A stretch of DNA of 11,240 nucleotides from an uncultured Clostridia bacterium (GTDB taxonomy: Bacteria > Bacillota > Clostridia > Christensenellales > Borkfalkiaceae). The notes under the pieces are model-generated. The model was not told the origin of the DNA and did not search any database. It worked only from the letters and a program-made list of their open reading frames with translations. Location of the stretch: positions 1 to 11,240 of the forward strand of contig CALDOZ010000052.1 in the NCBI GenBank assembly GCA_937912025.1, given 5' to 3'. The stretch's first letter is position 1; every line of letters starts with the position of its first letter. Positions 1 to 5,832 of the stretch are shown here, piece by piece. The translations under genes were made by a program, and so were the position numbers.

Positions 1-9
1 TCAAATTAA
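1..9 (+). CDS. Possible last codons of a paralogous lipoprotein gene cut by the window edge
   Basis: The first nine bases read Ser-Asn-stop. They are identical, in the same position relative to the repeat, to the last codons of the lipoprotein gene ending at 851. Because the following 46 bases also match the region after that gene, I infer that a related lipoprotein gene ends here. Only two codons are visible, so this rests entirely on the repeat; copying of the terminator region alone would look the same. Confidence 0.4.
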   Translation, partial: SN

Positions 10-19
10 TTAAAAGTTA

Positions 20-54
20 AAAAAAGAACTTTCACACGCTGAAAGTTCTTTTTT
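20..54. terminator. Bidirectional rho-independent terminator, copy 1
   Basis: A perfect 14-bp stem (20-33 with 41-54) closes a 7-base loop. An A run begins the left arm and a T run ends the right arm, so either strand gives a hairpin with a U tail. It lies 22 bases beyond the stop of the minus-strand XRE gene and just after a presumed plus-strand lipoprotein gene end, and could serve both. It is part of the 55-bp repeat. Confidence 0.85.
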
Positions 55-76
55 AATGCTTAAAAATTTAAATTAA

Positions 77-286
77 TTAATCATAATCTTTTAATCCCAA
101 TAAATAATCAGTAGAAACGTCCAAAATTTTTGCAATTTCAACTATCATTTGCATTGGCGGTTCATTATGGTCGTTTAACCACTCGCAAAGAGTTGAAGTT
201 TGAACGTTTAGCGCGCTTGCAAGTTGCTTTTGCATTATACCATTTTCTTTTAACGCTTGTTTAACTCTTTCGCCAAATATTTTCAT
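77..286 (-). CDS. Small XRE/Cro-family HTH transcriptional regulator
   Basis: This 69-residue protein is essentially one helix-turn-helix domain of the Cro/C1 type, residues about 5-62. The pattern is typical: a scaffold helix, then MQKQLASALNV as the second helix, QTSTLCEWL as the recognition helix, and the family ending VSTDYLLGL. There is no added sensor or dimerisation domain, so it probably acts as a simple dimeric repressor like small phage and plasmid regulators. The start at 286 is supported by GGAGAG at 298-293 on the minus strand, six bases before the ATG. It diverges from the lipoprotein gene, and the 112-bp spacer has two matching palindromes. I infer that it represses the lipoprotein gene and itself. 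The inducing signal is unknown. Confidence 0.88.
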   Translation of the reverse strand: MKIFGERVKQALKENGIMQKQLASALNVQTSTLCEWLNDHNEPPMQMIVEIAKILDVSTDYLLGLKDYD

Positions 287-309
287 AATATACTCTCCAC
301 ATATTAATT

Positions 310-326
310 ATTCATATTTTATAAAT
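310..326. promoter_or_regulatory. Second candidate operator for the XRE regulator (imperfect palindrome)
   Basis: The sequence reads ATTCATA-TTT-TATAAAT. It matches the perfect palindrome at 349-365 (ATTCATA, 3 bases, TATGAAT) in all but one arm position, outside the central three bases. The two centres are 39 bp apart. It lies 24 bp upstream of the XRE start codon, where the regulator's own promoter would be (TATAAA-like bases lie on the minus strand at 323-318). It is a plausible autoregulation site. Confidence 0.55.
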
Positions 327-342
327 TTTTTAATATATATAG

Positions 343-371
343 TTGACAATTCATAAAATATGAATTATAAT
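343..371 (+). promoter_or_regulatory. Consensus promoter of the lipoprotein gene
   Basis: TTGACA at 343-348 and TATAAT at 366-371 are separated by exactly 17 bp, a perfect match to the housekeeping sigma factor consensus. Transcription would start near 378, giving a leader of about 20 bases before the ATG at 399. Such a strong promoter suggests that the level is set by repression, in line with the palindrome that fills its spacer. Confidence 0.88.
349..365. promoter_or_regulatory. Palindromic candidate operator inside the promoter spacer
   Basis: ATTCATA, three A bases, then TATGAAT form a perfect inverted repeat. It extends by one more matching pair to 348-366, so it exactly spans from the last base of the -35 box to the first base of the -10 box. 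Size and position fit a small XRE dimer blocking RNA polymerase. The adjacent divergent XRE gene is the obvious candidate to bind it; this assignment is inference. Confidence 0.72.
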
Positions 372-398
372 ATAATAAATATATAGAGGAGATATTTT

Positions 399-851
399 AT
401 GAAAAAATTTATTAACGTTATGGTGTTAGTAATATGTTTATGTTTTAGTTTAGTTATTAGCAGTTGCGCTGATAACAATGGGACTGACAACACCGAAGGC
501 AACGCAAATTCTACGATTGTAGGAGTTTATAAACTTGAAGCACTTTATGATCCTAATGGAGTTGAATATAAACCTGGTGATGTAGTTGGCGTTACGTTAT
601 TATCTGAAGACACTGTTGTTCTTACAATTTACGAGGGTGGAAATTTTGTAATAGAAATGAAAGAAGAAGAAAATTTTATTGGTGAATGGGAATTAGATAG
701 AAATAATCTAACTTTAAAGGCTAATAAAGTTGGTACTGATGATTTTGGCTATGAGGAAATTGATCAAGAAATTAATGGTACTTATGAAGATGGAAAAATT
801 GATTTACGTCAACCAAATCAAGGTGGGTATATATTAAAAAAATCAAATTAA
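399..851 (+). CDS. Small secreted lipoprotein, lipocalin-like domain
   Basis: This 150-residue protein starts with a lipoprotein signal peptide: Lys-Lys at 2-3, a hydrophobic stretch at about 5-20, and the lipobox I-S-S-C with Cys23 as the lipidated residue. A polar linker (about 24-37, rich in Asn, Gly and Thr) follows. The rest, about 38-148, looks like a small beta-barrel of the lipocalin-like type seen in many Clostridia lipoproteins: it opens IVGVYKLEAL, has a central FIGEWELDRNNLTL strand pair and ends GGYILKK. It should sit on the outer face of the membrane; ligand and role are unknown. The start is set by AGAGGAGA at 385-392. It diverges from the XRE gene, which probably represses it. 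It appears to use fewer GAC and GCG codons than the metabolic genes after it, an impression rather than a count, which hints at accessory origin. Confidence 0.82.
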   Translation: MKKFINVMVLVICLCFSLVISSCADNNGTDNTEGNANSTIVGVYKLEALYDPNGVEYKPGDVVGVTLLSEDTVVLTIYEGGNFVIEMKEEENFIGEWELDRNNLTLKANKVGTDDFGYEEIDQEINGTYEDGKIDLRQPNQGGYILKKSN

Positions 852-897
852 TTAAAAGTTAAAAAAAGAACTTTCACACGCTGAAAGTTCTTTTTTA
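843..897. repeat. 55-bp direct repeat, copy 2
   Basis: Identical to 1-55. It begins nine bases before the end of the lipoprotein gene and covers its stop codon and the downstream terminator. Homology ends abruptly after 897, where the deoD promoter region starts. Two exact copies in direct orientation 842 bp apart could recombine and remove the repressor/lipoprotein unit. Confidence 0.95.
862..896. terminator. Rho-independent terminator of the lipoprotein gene, copy 2
   Basis: A perfect 14-bp stem (862-875 with 883-896) with a 7-base loop, 10 bases after the lipoprotein stop codon, ends in a six-base T run. It separates this gene from the deo operon. The A run on the left makes it potentially bidirectional, although no minus-strand gene ends here. 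Confidence 0.88.
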
Positions 898-934
898 CTA
901 TTTACAAAATTGAGTATTCATTGTAAAATATTAG

Positions 935-942
935 TGTATAAT
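935..942 (+). promoter_or_regulatory. Probable -10 region of the deo operon promoter
   Basis: A perfect TATAAT at 937-942 is preceded directly by TG (935-936). The best -35 candidate, TTGAGT at 910-915, is 21 bp away, which is too far, so the promoter is either weak or assisted by an activator. The transcript would start near 949, just upstream of the ribosome binding site at 953-959. No obvious operator palindrome lies nearby. Confidence 0.5.
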
Positions 943-965
943 AAAATTATGTAAGGAGATTATTT

Positions 966-1670
966 ATGTCTACACCACATATTAGCGCATCAGTTGGCGA
1001 TTTTGCAAAAACGGTTTTAATGCCGGGCGACCCACTCCGCGCAAAATTTATTGCAGAAAGTTACTTAGAAAACGCGGTACTTGTAAACAACGTGCGTGGC
1101 GTTCAAGGTTATACGGGTTACTATAAAGGTAAGCGTGTTTCAGTAATGGCGTCGGGAATGGGGCAACCGTCCATTGGTATTTACTCGTACGAACTTTATA
1201 AGTTTTTTGACGTTGAAAACATTATTAGGGTAGGCTCTTGCGGTGCGTTTGATAAAGATTTACACGTTAAAGATATAGTTCTTGCTCAAGGCGCGTGCAC
1301 TAACGGAAATTATATGGCTCAATATCGCTTGCCGGGTACGTTTGCTCCTATTGCTGATTTTGGGTTGTTAAAAGATGCTGTTTTAGAGTGTGAAAAGCGT
1401 AAAATAAACTATAAAGTAGGTAATATTTTATCGTCTGATACTTTTTACGACGATTCTAATTCGGGGCTTGAATGGGCTAAAATGGGAGTTTTAGGCGTTG
1501 AAATGGAAAGTGCCGCTTTATACGCTAACGCAGCAAGGCTTAATAAAAAAGCCCTTTGTATTTGCTCGGTTAGTGATAGTTTTATTTATCCTGACGAAGA
1601 CTTATCAGCATTAGAGCGTCAAACGTCGTTTACTAATATGATGGAAATTGCATTGACAATAGCAAAATAA
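966..1670 (+). CDS. deoD: Purine-nucleoside phosphorylase, DeoD type
   Basis: DeoD reversibly splits purine (deoxy)nucleosides with phosphate, giving the free base and (deoxy)ribose 1-phosphate, in the cytoplasm as a hexamer. The 234 residues fit the usual length. Features match the hexameric E. coli-type family throughout: STPHISA at the N-terminus (His5 reaches into the neighbouring active site), the phosphate-binding GDPLRAK at 21-27 with Arg25, Arg44, IIRVGSCGA at 86-94 with Arg88 and Ser91, VEMESAAL at 178-185 (Met180 and Glu181 contact the ribose), and Asp204 in VSDSF, the usual acid for 6-oxo and 6-amino purines. AAGGAGA at 953-959 fixes the ATG. It is the first gene of the salvage operon; the pentose 1-phosphate it releases is the substrate of the next gene. 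Confidence 0.96.
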   Translation: MSTPHISASVGDFAKTVLMPGDPLRAKFIAESYLENAVLVNNVRGVQGYTGYYKGKRVSVMASGMGQPSIGIYSYELYKFFDVENIIRVGSCGAFDKDLHVKDIVLAQGACTNGNYMAQYRLPGTFAPIADFGLLKDAVLECEKRKINYKVGNILSSDTFYDDSNSGLEWAKMGVLGVEMESAALYANAARLNKKALCICSVSDSFIYPDEDLSALERQTSFTNMMEIALTIAK

Positions 1671-1701
1671 ATAATTAATTAAATAATTAAAAAAATAAAA
1701 T

Positions 1702-2865
1702 ATGAAAAAAAGAGTATTTTTAATAGTTTTAGACAGCCTTGGAATAGGCGAACTTCCCGATGCAAAAAAGTTTGGTGACGAAGGTAGCAACACTTTAAAC
1801 GCGCTTAGAAAATCAAAAAACCTAAATATTAAAACGCTTGAAAGTATGGGCATATTTAATATTGACGGCGTAGGCGGTGGCGTTAAAAACGCTATTGCAA
1901 GTTACGCTAAAATGGGTGAACTTAGTAGCGGTAAAGACACTACCGTTGGTCATTTTGAAATTGCGGGCATAATTAGTGAAAAGCCTATGCCGACTTATCC
2001 TAACGGATTTCCTAAAGAAATTATACAAGAGTTTGAAAAGCAAACGGGCGTTAAAACTTTATGCAATAAGCCGTATTCGGGAACGGAAGTTATACGCGAT
2101 TATGGAAACGAACATATAAAAACGGGCAAATTAATAGTTTACACGTCGGCAGATAGTGTTTTTCAAATAGCGGCGCACGAAAGCGTAGTTCCTGTACAAA
2201 AATTGTATAGTTATTGTGAAATTGCCCGTAAAATTTTAACGGGTGAACACGGCGTAGGTAGGGTAATTGCAAGGCCGTTCGAAGGGGAATATCCTTTTAA
2301 AAGAACGGCGCGTAGGCACGATTATTCAATAAAACCGCCTAAAAAATCAATGTTAGATTTAATTAGTGAAAGCGGAAAAGACGTTATTGGGGTTGGAAAA
2401 ATTTACGATATATTTGCAGGCACGGGTATAACTGAAAGTACGAGAATTTCTTGTAACGAAGACGGTATGAAAGTTACCGAAAACTATTTATCTAAAAATT
2501 TTGAAGGCTTGTGTTTTGTAAATTTAGTTGATTTTGACGCCGTTTACGGTCACAGAAACGACGTTGACGGTTATGCTAACGCCTTAACTAATTTTGATAA
2601 ATGGCTATCTACGTTTTTACCAAAACTAAGTAAAAACGACGTGCTAATTATAACGGGCGACCACGGTTGCGATCCGTCAACACCGTCAACCGACCATTCA
2701 CGCGAATATACGCCAATGTTAATTTACGGCAACAATATAAAAAGTGGGGTAAATTTAGGCGTTAGAAAATCGTTTAGCGATATATCCGCCACCGTGTTAG
2801 AGTATTTAGGTATAGATAAACAAGACACTAGCGGAGATAGTTTTTTAAATAAAGTTTTAAAATAG
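1702..2865 (+). CDS. deoB: Phosphopentomutase
   Basis: DeoB converts ribose 1-phosphate and deoxyribose 1-phosphate to the 5-phosphates, linking nucleoside breakdown to central metabolism. The 387 residues are full length. It has the alkaline-phosphatase-like core with its two-metal site: Asp11 in VLDSLGIGE, then Asp279 and His284 in VDFDAVYGHRND, Asp320 and His321 in IITGDHG, and His332 in TDHSREYTPM. The spacing of the last five matches what I recall for the Bacillus enzyme. The phosphorylated threonine lies in SSGKDTTVGHFEIAG, Thr80 or Thr81. The cap domain is the middle part, about 95-215. The start follows deoD by 31 bases that contain no G or C and hence no Shine-Dalgarno sequence. The N-terminus matches the family, so the start is probably right despite this. 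Confidence 0.96.
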   Translation: MKKRVFLIVLDSLGIGELPDAKKFGDEGSNTLNALRKSKNLNIKTLESMGIFNIDGVGGGVKNAIASYAKMGELSSGKDTTVGHFEIAGIISEKPMPTYPNGFPKEIIQEFEKQTGVKTLCNKPYSGTEVIRDYGNEHIKTGKLIVYTSADSVFQIAAHESVVPVQKLYSYCEIARKILTGEHGVGRVIARPFEGEYPFKRTARRHDYSIKPPKKSMLDLISESGKDVIGVGKIYDIFAGTGITESTRISCNEDGMKVTENYLSKNFEGLCFVNLVDFDAVYGHRNDVDGYANALTNFDKWLSTFLPKLSKNDVLIITGDHGCDPSTPSTDHSREYTPMLIYGNNIKSGVNLGVRKSFSDISATVLEYLGIDKQDTSGDSFLNKVLK

Positions 2866-2889
2866 TTTTAAAATATAAGTGAGATTATT

Positions 2890-3294
2890 ATGTATAAAAA
2901 ATTACTTGAACGCGCAATTTCAGTTCAACCTAACGCTTACGCGCCGTACTCAAATTTCAAAGTGGGCGCGAGTATTTTGTGTGAAAACGGCGACGTTTTT
3001 GACGGGGTTAATATAGAAAACGCGTCGTATTCAGTAACGTGTTGCGCCGAGCGCGTAGCGTTATTTAAAGCGATATCAAGCGGTAACAATAAGTTTAAAG
3101 CAATAGCAGTTGTTGGTGGTAAAAACGGTGAAGAACTATTGCCAAAATGTGTGCCTTGCGGAGTTTGTTTACAAGCGCTTAGCGAGTTTGTTAGCGATGA
3201 TTTTGTTGTAGTTACCGGCGATAAAAACAACTACACAACTTTTAAATTTAGCGAACTTTTTACGGAGATTTTTCAAAAAAATAGTTTATTATGA
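2890..3294 (+). CDS. cdd: Cytidine deaminase
   Basis: Cdd deaminates cytidine and deoxycytidine to uridine and deoxyuridine, feeding the phosphorylase encoded next. The 134 residues are the length of the small homotetrameric zinc type. The zinc site is Cys52 with the catalytic Glu54 in CAERVALFKA, and Cys90 and Cys93 in PCGVC. The substrate-binding YSNFKVGA (20-27) and NIENASY (41-47) motifs are also present. A weak GTGAGA-like ribosome binding site precedes the ATG, 24 bases after deoB ends. Its stop codon overlaps the start of pdp. Confidence 0.96.
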   Translation: MYKKLLERAISVQPNAYAPYSNFKVGASILCENGDVFDGVNIENASYSVTCCAERVALFKAISSGNNKFKAIAVVGGKNGEELLPKCVPCGVCLQALSEFVSDDFVVVTGDKNNYTTFKFSELFTEIFQKNSLL

Positions 3295-4592
3295 GAATGT
3301 ACGATATTATTAAAAAAAAGCGTGACGGCTACGAACTTTCAGAGCAAGAAATTAACGCTTTTATAAGCGGTTACGTTAGCGGTGAAATTCCCGACTATCA
3401 AGCCTCCGCTTTACTTATGGCTATATACTACAAAGGTATGACGCTTAACGAAACTACGGCGCTAACTTTAGCGGTAAAAAACTCGGGTGAAACCATAGAT
3501 TTTTCTAGCGTAAACGGCATAAGAGTAGATAAACACTCAACGGGTGGAGTTGGCGATAAAACAAGTCTTGTCGTTATGCCTATCGTTGCAAGTTTAGGCT
3601 TAAAAGTTGCTAAAATGAGTGGGCGTGGGTTAGGTCATACGGGCGGTACGATTGATAAACTTGAAGCAATTTCAGGATTTAACACCAATTTATCAACTGC
3701 TGAGTTTGAAAAAATTGTAAATGAAGTAGGTATTGCAATAGTAGGTCAAACGGCAAATTTAGCGCCTGCCGATAAAAAATTATACGCGCTTCGTGACGTT
3801 ACCGCCACCGTTGACAGTATTCCGTTAATAGCGTCTAGCATAATGGGTAAGAAACTTGCCGCCGACGATAACGTAATAGTTCTTGACGTAAAAACGGGTA
3901 GCGGTTCGTTTATGAAAACGGTTGAAGACAGCAAAGAACTTGCAAAAGTAATGGTTGGTATTGGCAAAAAAGCGGGTAAGAAAATTTCGGCGCTCATTAC
4001 TAATATGGATAGTCCGCTTGGTAATTCCATTGGTAACACTCTTGAAGTTATTGAGGCAATTAACACGCTTAAAGGCGAATATCAAAATGATTTCTATACT
4101 TTATGTATAGAGTTAGCGACAGAGATAGCCTATTTATCTAACTTAGGCGATTATAACGCTTGTAAAGAGATGGTTATAACGTCGCTTTCAAGCGGTAAAG
4201 CGCTTCAAACGTTTAAAAATATGGTTATTGCTCAAGGTGGCGACGTTTCGTATATTGACGATACTAGTAAATTTAAAACGTCAAAATACGTTATTGAAGT
4301 TAAGAGTGATAAAGAAGGATATATTTATAGCGTTAACGCCGAAAATTACGGACTTGCAAGTTTAATGCTTGGGGCTGGGCGCAATAAAATTGACGACGTT
4401 ATAGATTATAGTGCCGGCATTATTTTAAATGCAAAAGTGGGTGATTACGTTACTAAAAATCAAACCATAGCAACGCTATACACCAATAACGAAAAATCAA
4501 TTAAATCGGCTACGGAAGTTATTTTAAATAGTACGGTAATAAATAATAAAAAACCGAACGAAAGTAGCGTTATAATTGATAAAATTGATTAA
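3291..4592 (+). CDS. pdp: Pyrimidine-nucleoside phosphorylase
   Basis: This enzyme phosphorolyses uridine, deoxyuridine and thymidine to the base and pentose 1-phosphate. The 433 residues cover all three domains: helical N-terminal domain (about 1-65), the glycosyltransferase core (about 75-330) and the C-terminal alpha/beta domain (about 340-420). Visible motifs are KHSTGGVGDKTS at 81-92 (phosphate loop), the family signature SGRGLGHTGGTIDKLE at 110-125, and Arg168, Ser183 and Lys187, spaced as the pyrimidine-binding residues of E. coli thymidine phosphorylase. Similarity is closest to what I recall of Bacillus Pdp, beginning MRM and sharing IPDYQASAL, so broad uridine/thymidine specificity is likelier than strict thymidine use. 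The ATG overlaps the cdd stop (ATGA, 3291-3294), which implies translational coupling. A second ATG at 3297 is possible. Confidence 0.94.
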   Translation: MRMYDIIKKKRDGYELSEQEINAFISGYVSGEIPDYQASALLMAIYYKGMTLNETTALTLAVKNSGETIDFSSVNGIRVDKHSTGGVGDKTSLVVMPIVASLGLKVAKMSGRGLGHTGGTIDKLEAISGFNTNLSTAEFEKIVNEVGIAIVGQTANLAPADKKLYALRDVTATVDSIPLIASSIMGKKLAADDNVIVLDVKTGSGSFMKTVEDSKELAKVMVGIGKKAGKKISALITNMDSPLGNSIGNTLEVIEAINTLKGEYQNDFYTLCIELATEIAYLSNLGDYNACKEMVITSLSSGKALQTFKNMVIAQGGDVSYIDDTSKFKTSKYVIEVKSDKEGYIYSVNAENYGLASLMLGAGRNKIDDVIDYSAGIILNAKVGDYVTKNQTIATLYTNNEKSIKSATEVILNSTVINNKKPNESSVIIDKID

Positions 4593-4610
4593 GCCCAACG
4601 GGGCTTTTTT
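4591..4610 (+). terminator. Rho-independent terminator of the deo operon
   Basis: AAGCCC (4591-4596) pairs with GGGCTT (4601-4606) around an AACG loop, and a T run follows through 4610. The left arm starts inside the pdp stop codon. The short compact hairpin closes the four-gene operon. Confidence 0.82.
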
Positions 4611-4612
4611 AA

Positions 4613-4641
4613 TTGATTTATTTGTTTTTATAATGTATAAT
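4613..4641 (+). promoter_or_regulatory. Candidate promoter of the DMT transporter gene
   Basis: TTGATT at 4613-4618 and TATAAT at 4636-4641 are 17 bp apart. This sits immediately after the deo terminator, so the transporter has its own transcript starting near 4648. No palindromic operator is seen. Confidence 0.65.
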
Positions 4642-4682
4642 TACTTAGTTATAGAAATTTCGACAAAAAAATCAGGTAAGTT

Positions 4683-5630
4683 ATGCAAGTAAGTAAAATT
4701 AAAAATTTAATAGGTCAATTATTAATGCTTTTAGCAACGGTGGTATGGGGAACGTCATTTTTTATTTTAAAAGAAACGATATCAGCCGTACCAACTTTTT
4801 ACGTCTTGTTTTTAAGATTTTTTCCGTCGGGTATAATACTTTTACTAATATTTTCCAAAAAGACTTTTAAAATGGGTAAAGGCACTTTTATTCGCGGAGC
4901 AATTCTTGGCGCAATACTAGCAGGCGCGTATATAACTCAAACGCACGGCCTTGCTTTAACTACTCCGTCAAGAAACGCTTTCGTAACTTCGTGTTACGTC
5001 GTAATGGTGCCGTTTTTAGTTTGGATATTTTATAAAAAACCACCTAAAAACTACAATATAATATCCGCCGTAACGTGTTTAATAGGTATTGGCTTCGTAT
5101 CTTTTTCAAGTGGTTTTGGCGAAGGTAAAACTACCGCGTTACTTGGGGACGGGTTAACCTTTATAGGCGCAATTTTTTACGCCTTTCAAATATTTTTTAT
5201 AAACGTTTTTCAAAACGAAAAAGATGATGCAATTTGCCTACTTTCAATAGAACTATTAACCGTGGGTTTAATTTGCGGATTAACTACGTTAATTATTGAA
5301 ATGCCGTCGCTTAGTAGCGCTGGTAATTTAAGTTATTACGCTTTAAACGCCGAGCAAATAATAAAAATTGGTTACTTAATGCTCGTTTGTACGCTTATGG
5401 CTCAAGGCTTTCAAATGTTCGGTCAGCGTTATACGTCGGCAAACCAAGCGTCTATTATACTTTCGCTTGAATCGGTATTCGGCACGCTATTTAGCGTAAT
5501 TTTTGCAAGCGAAAAATTAACCGTACTTATGGTAGTTGGCTTTATAATAGTTTTTGCATCCGTTTTATATAACGAACTCGAAATTGACGTAACTAAACTA
5601 TTAAACGGCAAAAAGAACGTAAATAAATAA
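4683..5630 (+). CDS. EamA/DMT-superfamily membrane transporter
   Basis: This 315-residue protein is made of two EamA repeats with about ten membrane helices (about 11-30, 38-58, 69-88, 98-117, 124-141, 154-175, 182-205, 226-246, 253-273, 277-296). The first repeat opens LMLLATVVWGTSFF, and the second ends with the family pattern SANQASIILSLESVFGTLFSVIF followed by Glu-Lys. DMT-family proteins of this type export or import amino acids, nucleosides or other small metabolites; the sequence alone does not show which. The start has a weak ribosome binding site (AGGTAAG, eight bases upstream). It sits between the nucleoside salvage and citrate operons but has its own promoter and terminator, so a shared role with either is not implied. 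Confidence 0.88.
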   Translation: MQVSKIKNLIGQLLMLLATVVWGTSFFILKETISAVPTFYVLFLRFFPSGIILLLIFSKKTFKMGKGTFIRGAILGAILAGAYITQTHGLALTTPSRNAFVTSCYVVMVPFLVWIFYKKPPKNYNIISAVTCLIGIGFVSFSSGFGEGKTTALLGDGLTFIGAIFYAFQIFFINVFQNEKDDAICLLSIELLTVGLICGLTTLIIEMPSLSSAGNLSYYALNAEQIIKIGYLMLVCTLMAQGFQMFGQRYTSANQASIILSLESVFGTLFSVIFASEKLTVLMVVGFIIVFASVLYNELEIDVTKLLNGKKNVNK

Positions 5631-5681
5631 CGTAAAAAGGAATTTTTTAACGTAGAAATTCTTAAAAATAAAAAAATATAC

Positions 5682-5722
5682 CGCGCTGTATTAGTCAAAA
5701 CGATAATATAGCGCGTTTTTTT
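5682..5722 (+). terminator. Rho-independent terminator after the transporter gene
   Basis: A 12-bp stem (5682-5693 with 5704-5715) starting CGCGCT and containing one G-T wobble closes a 10-base loop and is followed by seven T bases (5716-5722). It lies 51 bases after the transporter stop codon. Confidence 0.88.
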
Positions 5723-5764
5723 ATTAAAAATATTAATAAATTTTTAAAATGGTGTCATAAATTA

Positions 5765-5793
5765 TTGACAAACAATACCATTATCATTATACT
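5765..5793 (+). promoter_or_regulatory. Strong promoter of the citrate synthase operon
   Basis: TTGACA at 5765-5770 and TATACT at 5788-5793 with a 17-bp spacer give a near-perfect housekeeping promoter. The start would be near 5800, inside the adjacent palindrome, and the leader is about 33 bases. AAGGAGA at 5818-5824 is the ribosome binding site for the gene at 5833. Confidence 0.87.
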
Positions 5794-5805
5794 TGTATAC
5801 AAGTA
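5790..5805. promoter_or_regulatory. GntR/FadR-type operator overlapping -10 and transcription start
   Basis: TACTTGTATACAAGTA is a perfect 16-bp palindrome. Its core TTGTATACAA fits the T-x-GT...AC-x-A pattern bound by FadR/FCD-branch GntR regulators. It covers most of the -10 box and the expected start, a repressing position. The GntR gene at 7202-7849 in the same operon is the obvious binder. I found no second copy in the window. Confidence 0.78.
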
Positions 5806-5832
5806 CACAATAAAGACAAGGAGAACTATAAA

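Larger units (their letters stand above)
1..55. repeat. 55-bp direct repeat, copy 1
   Basis: These 55 bases are identical, by base-by-base reading, to 843-897. In the second copy the repeat begins inside the end of the lipoprotein gene (Ser, Asn, stop) and runs through its terminator hairpin. Copy 1 begins exactly at the window edge, so the true repeat may extend further left. The period is 842 bp and the interval holds the XRE regulator and the lipoprotein gene. The simplest reading is a segmental duplication of a lipoprotein gene with its terminator. Confidence 0.95.

Noticed and set aside
914..930. Third XRE operator upstream of deoD
   Set aside because: Only one half-site (ATTCAT at 916-921) is present, with no matching right arm, so the XRE regulator probably does not control the deo operon.
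4607..4682. Read-through of the deo operon into the transporter as a fifth operon gene
   Set aside because: A compact terminator at 4591-4610 and a TTGATT-17-TATAAT promoter directly after it indicate a separate transcript.
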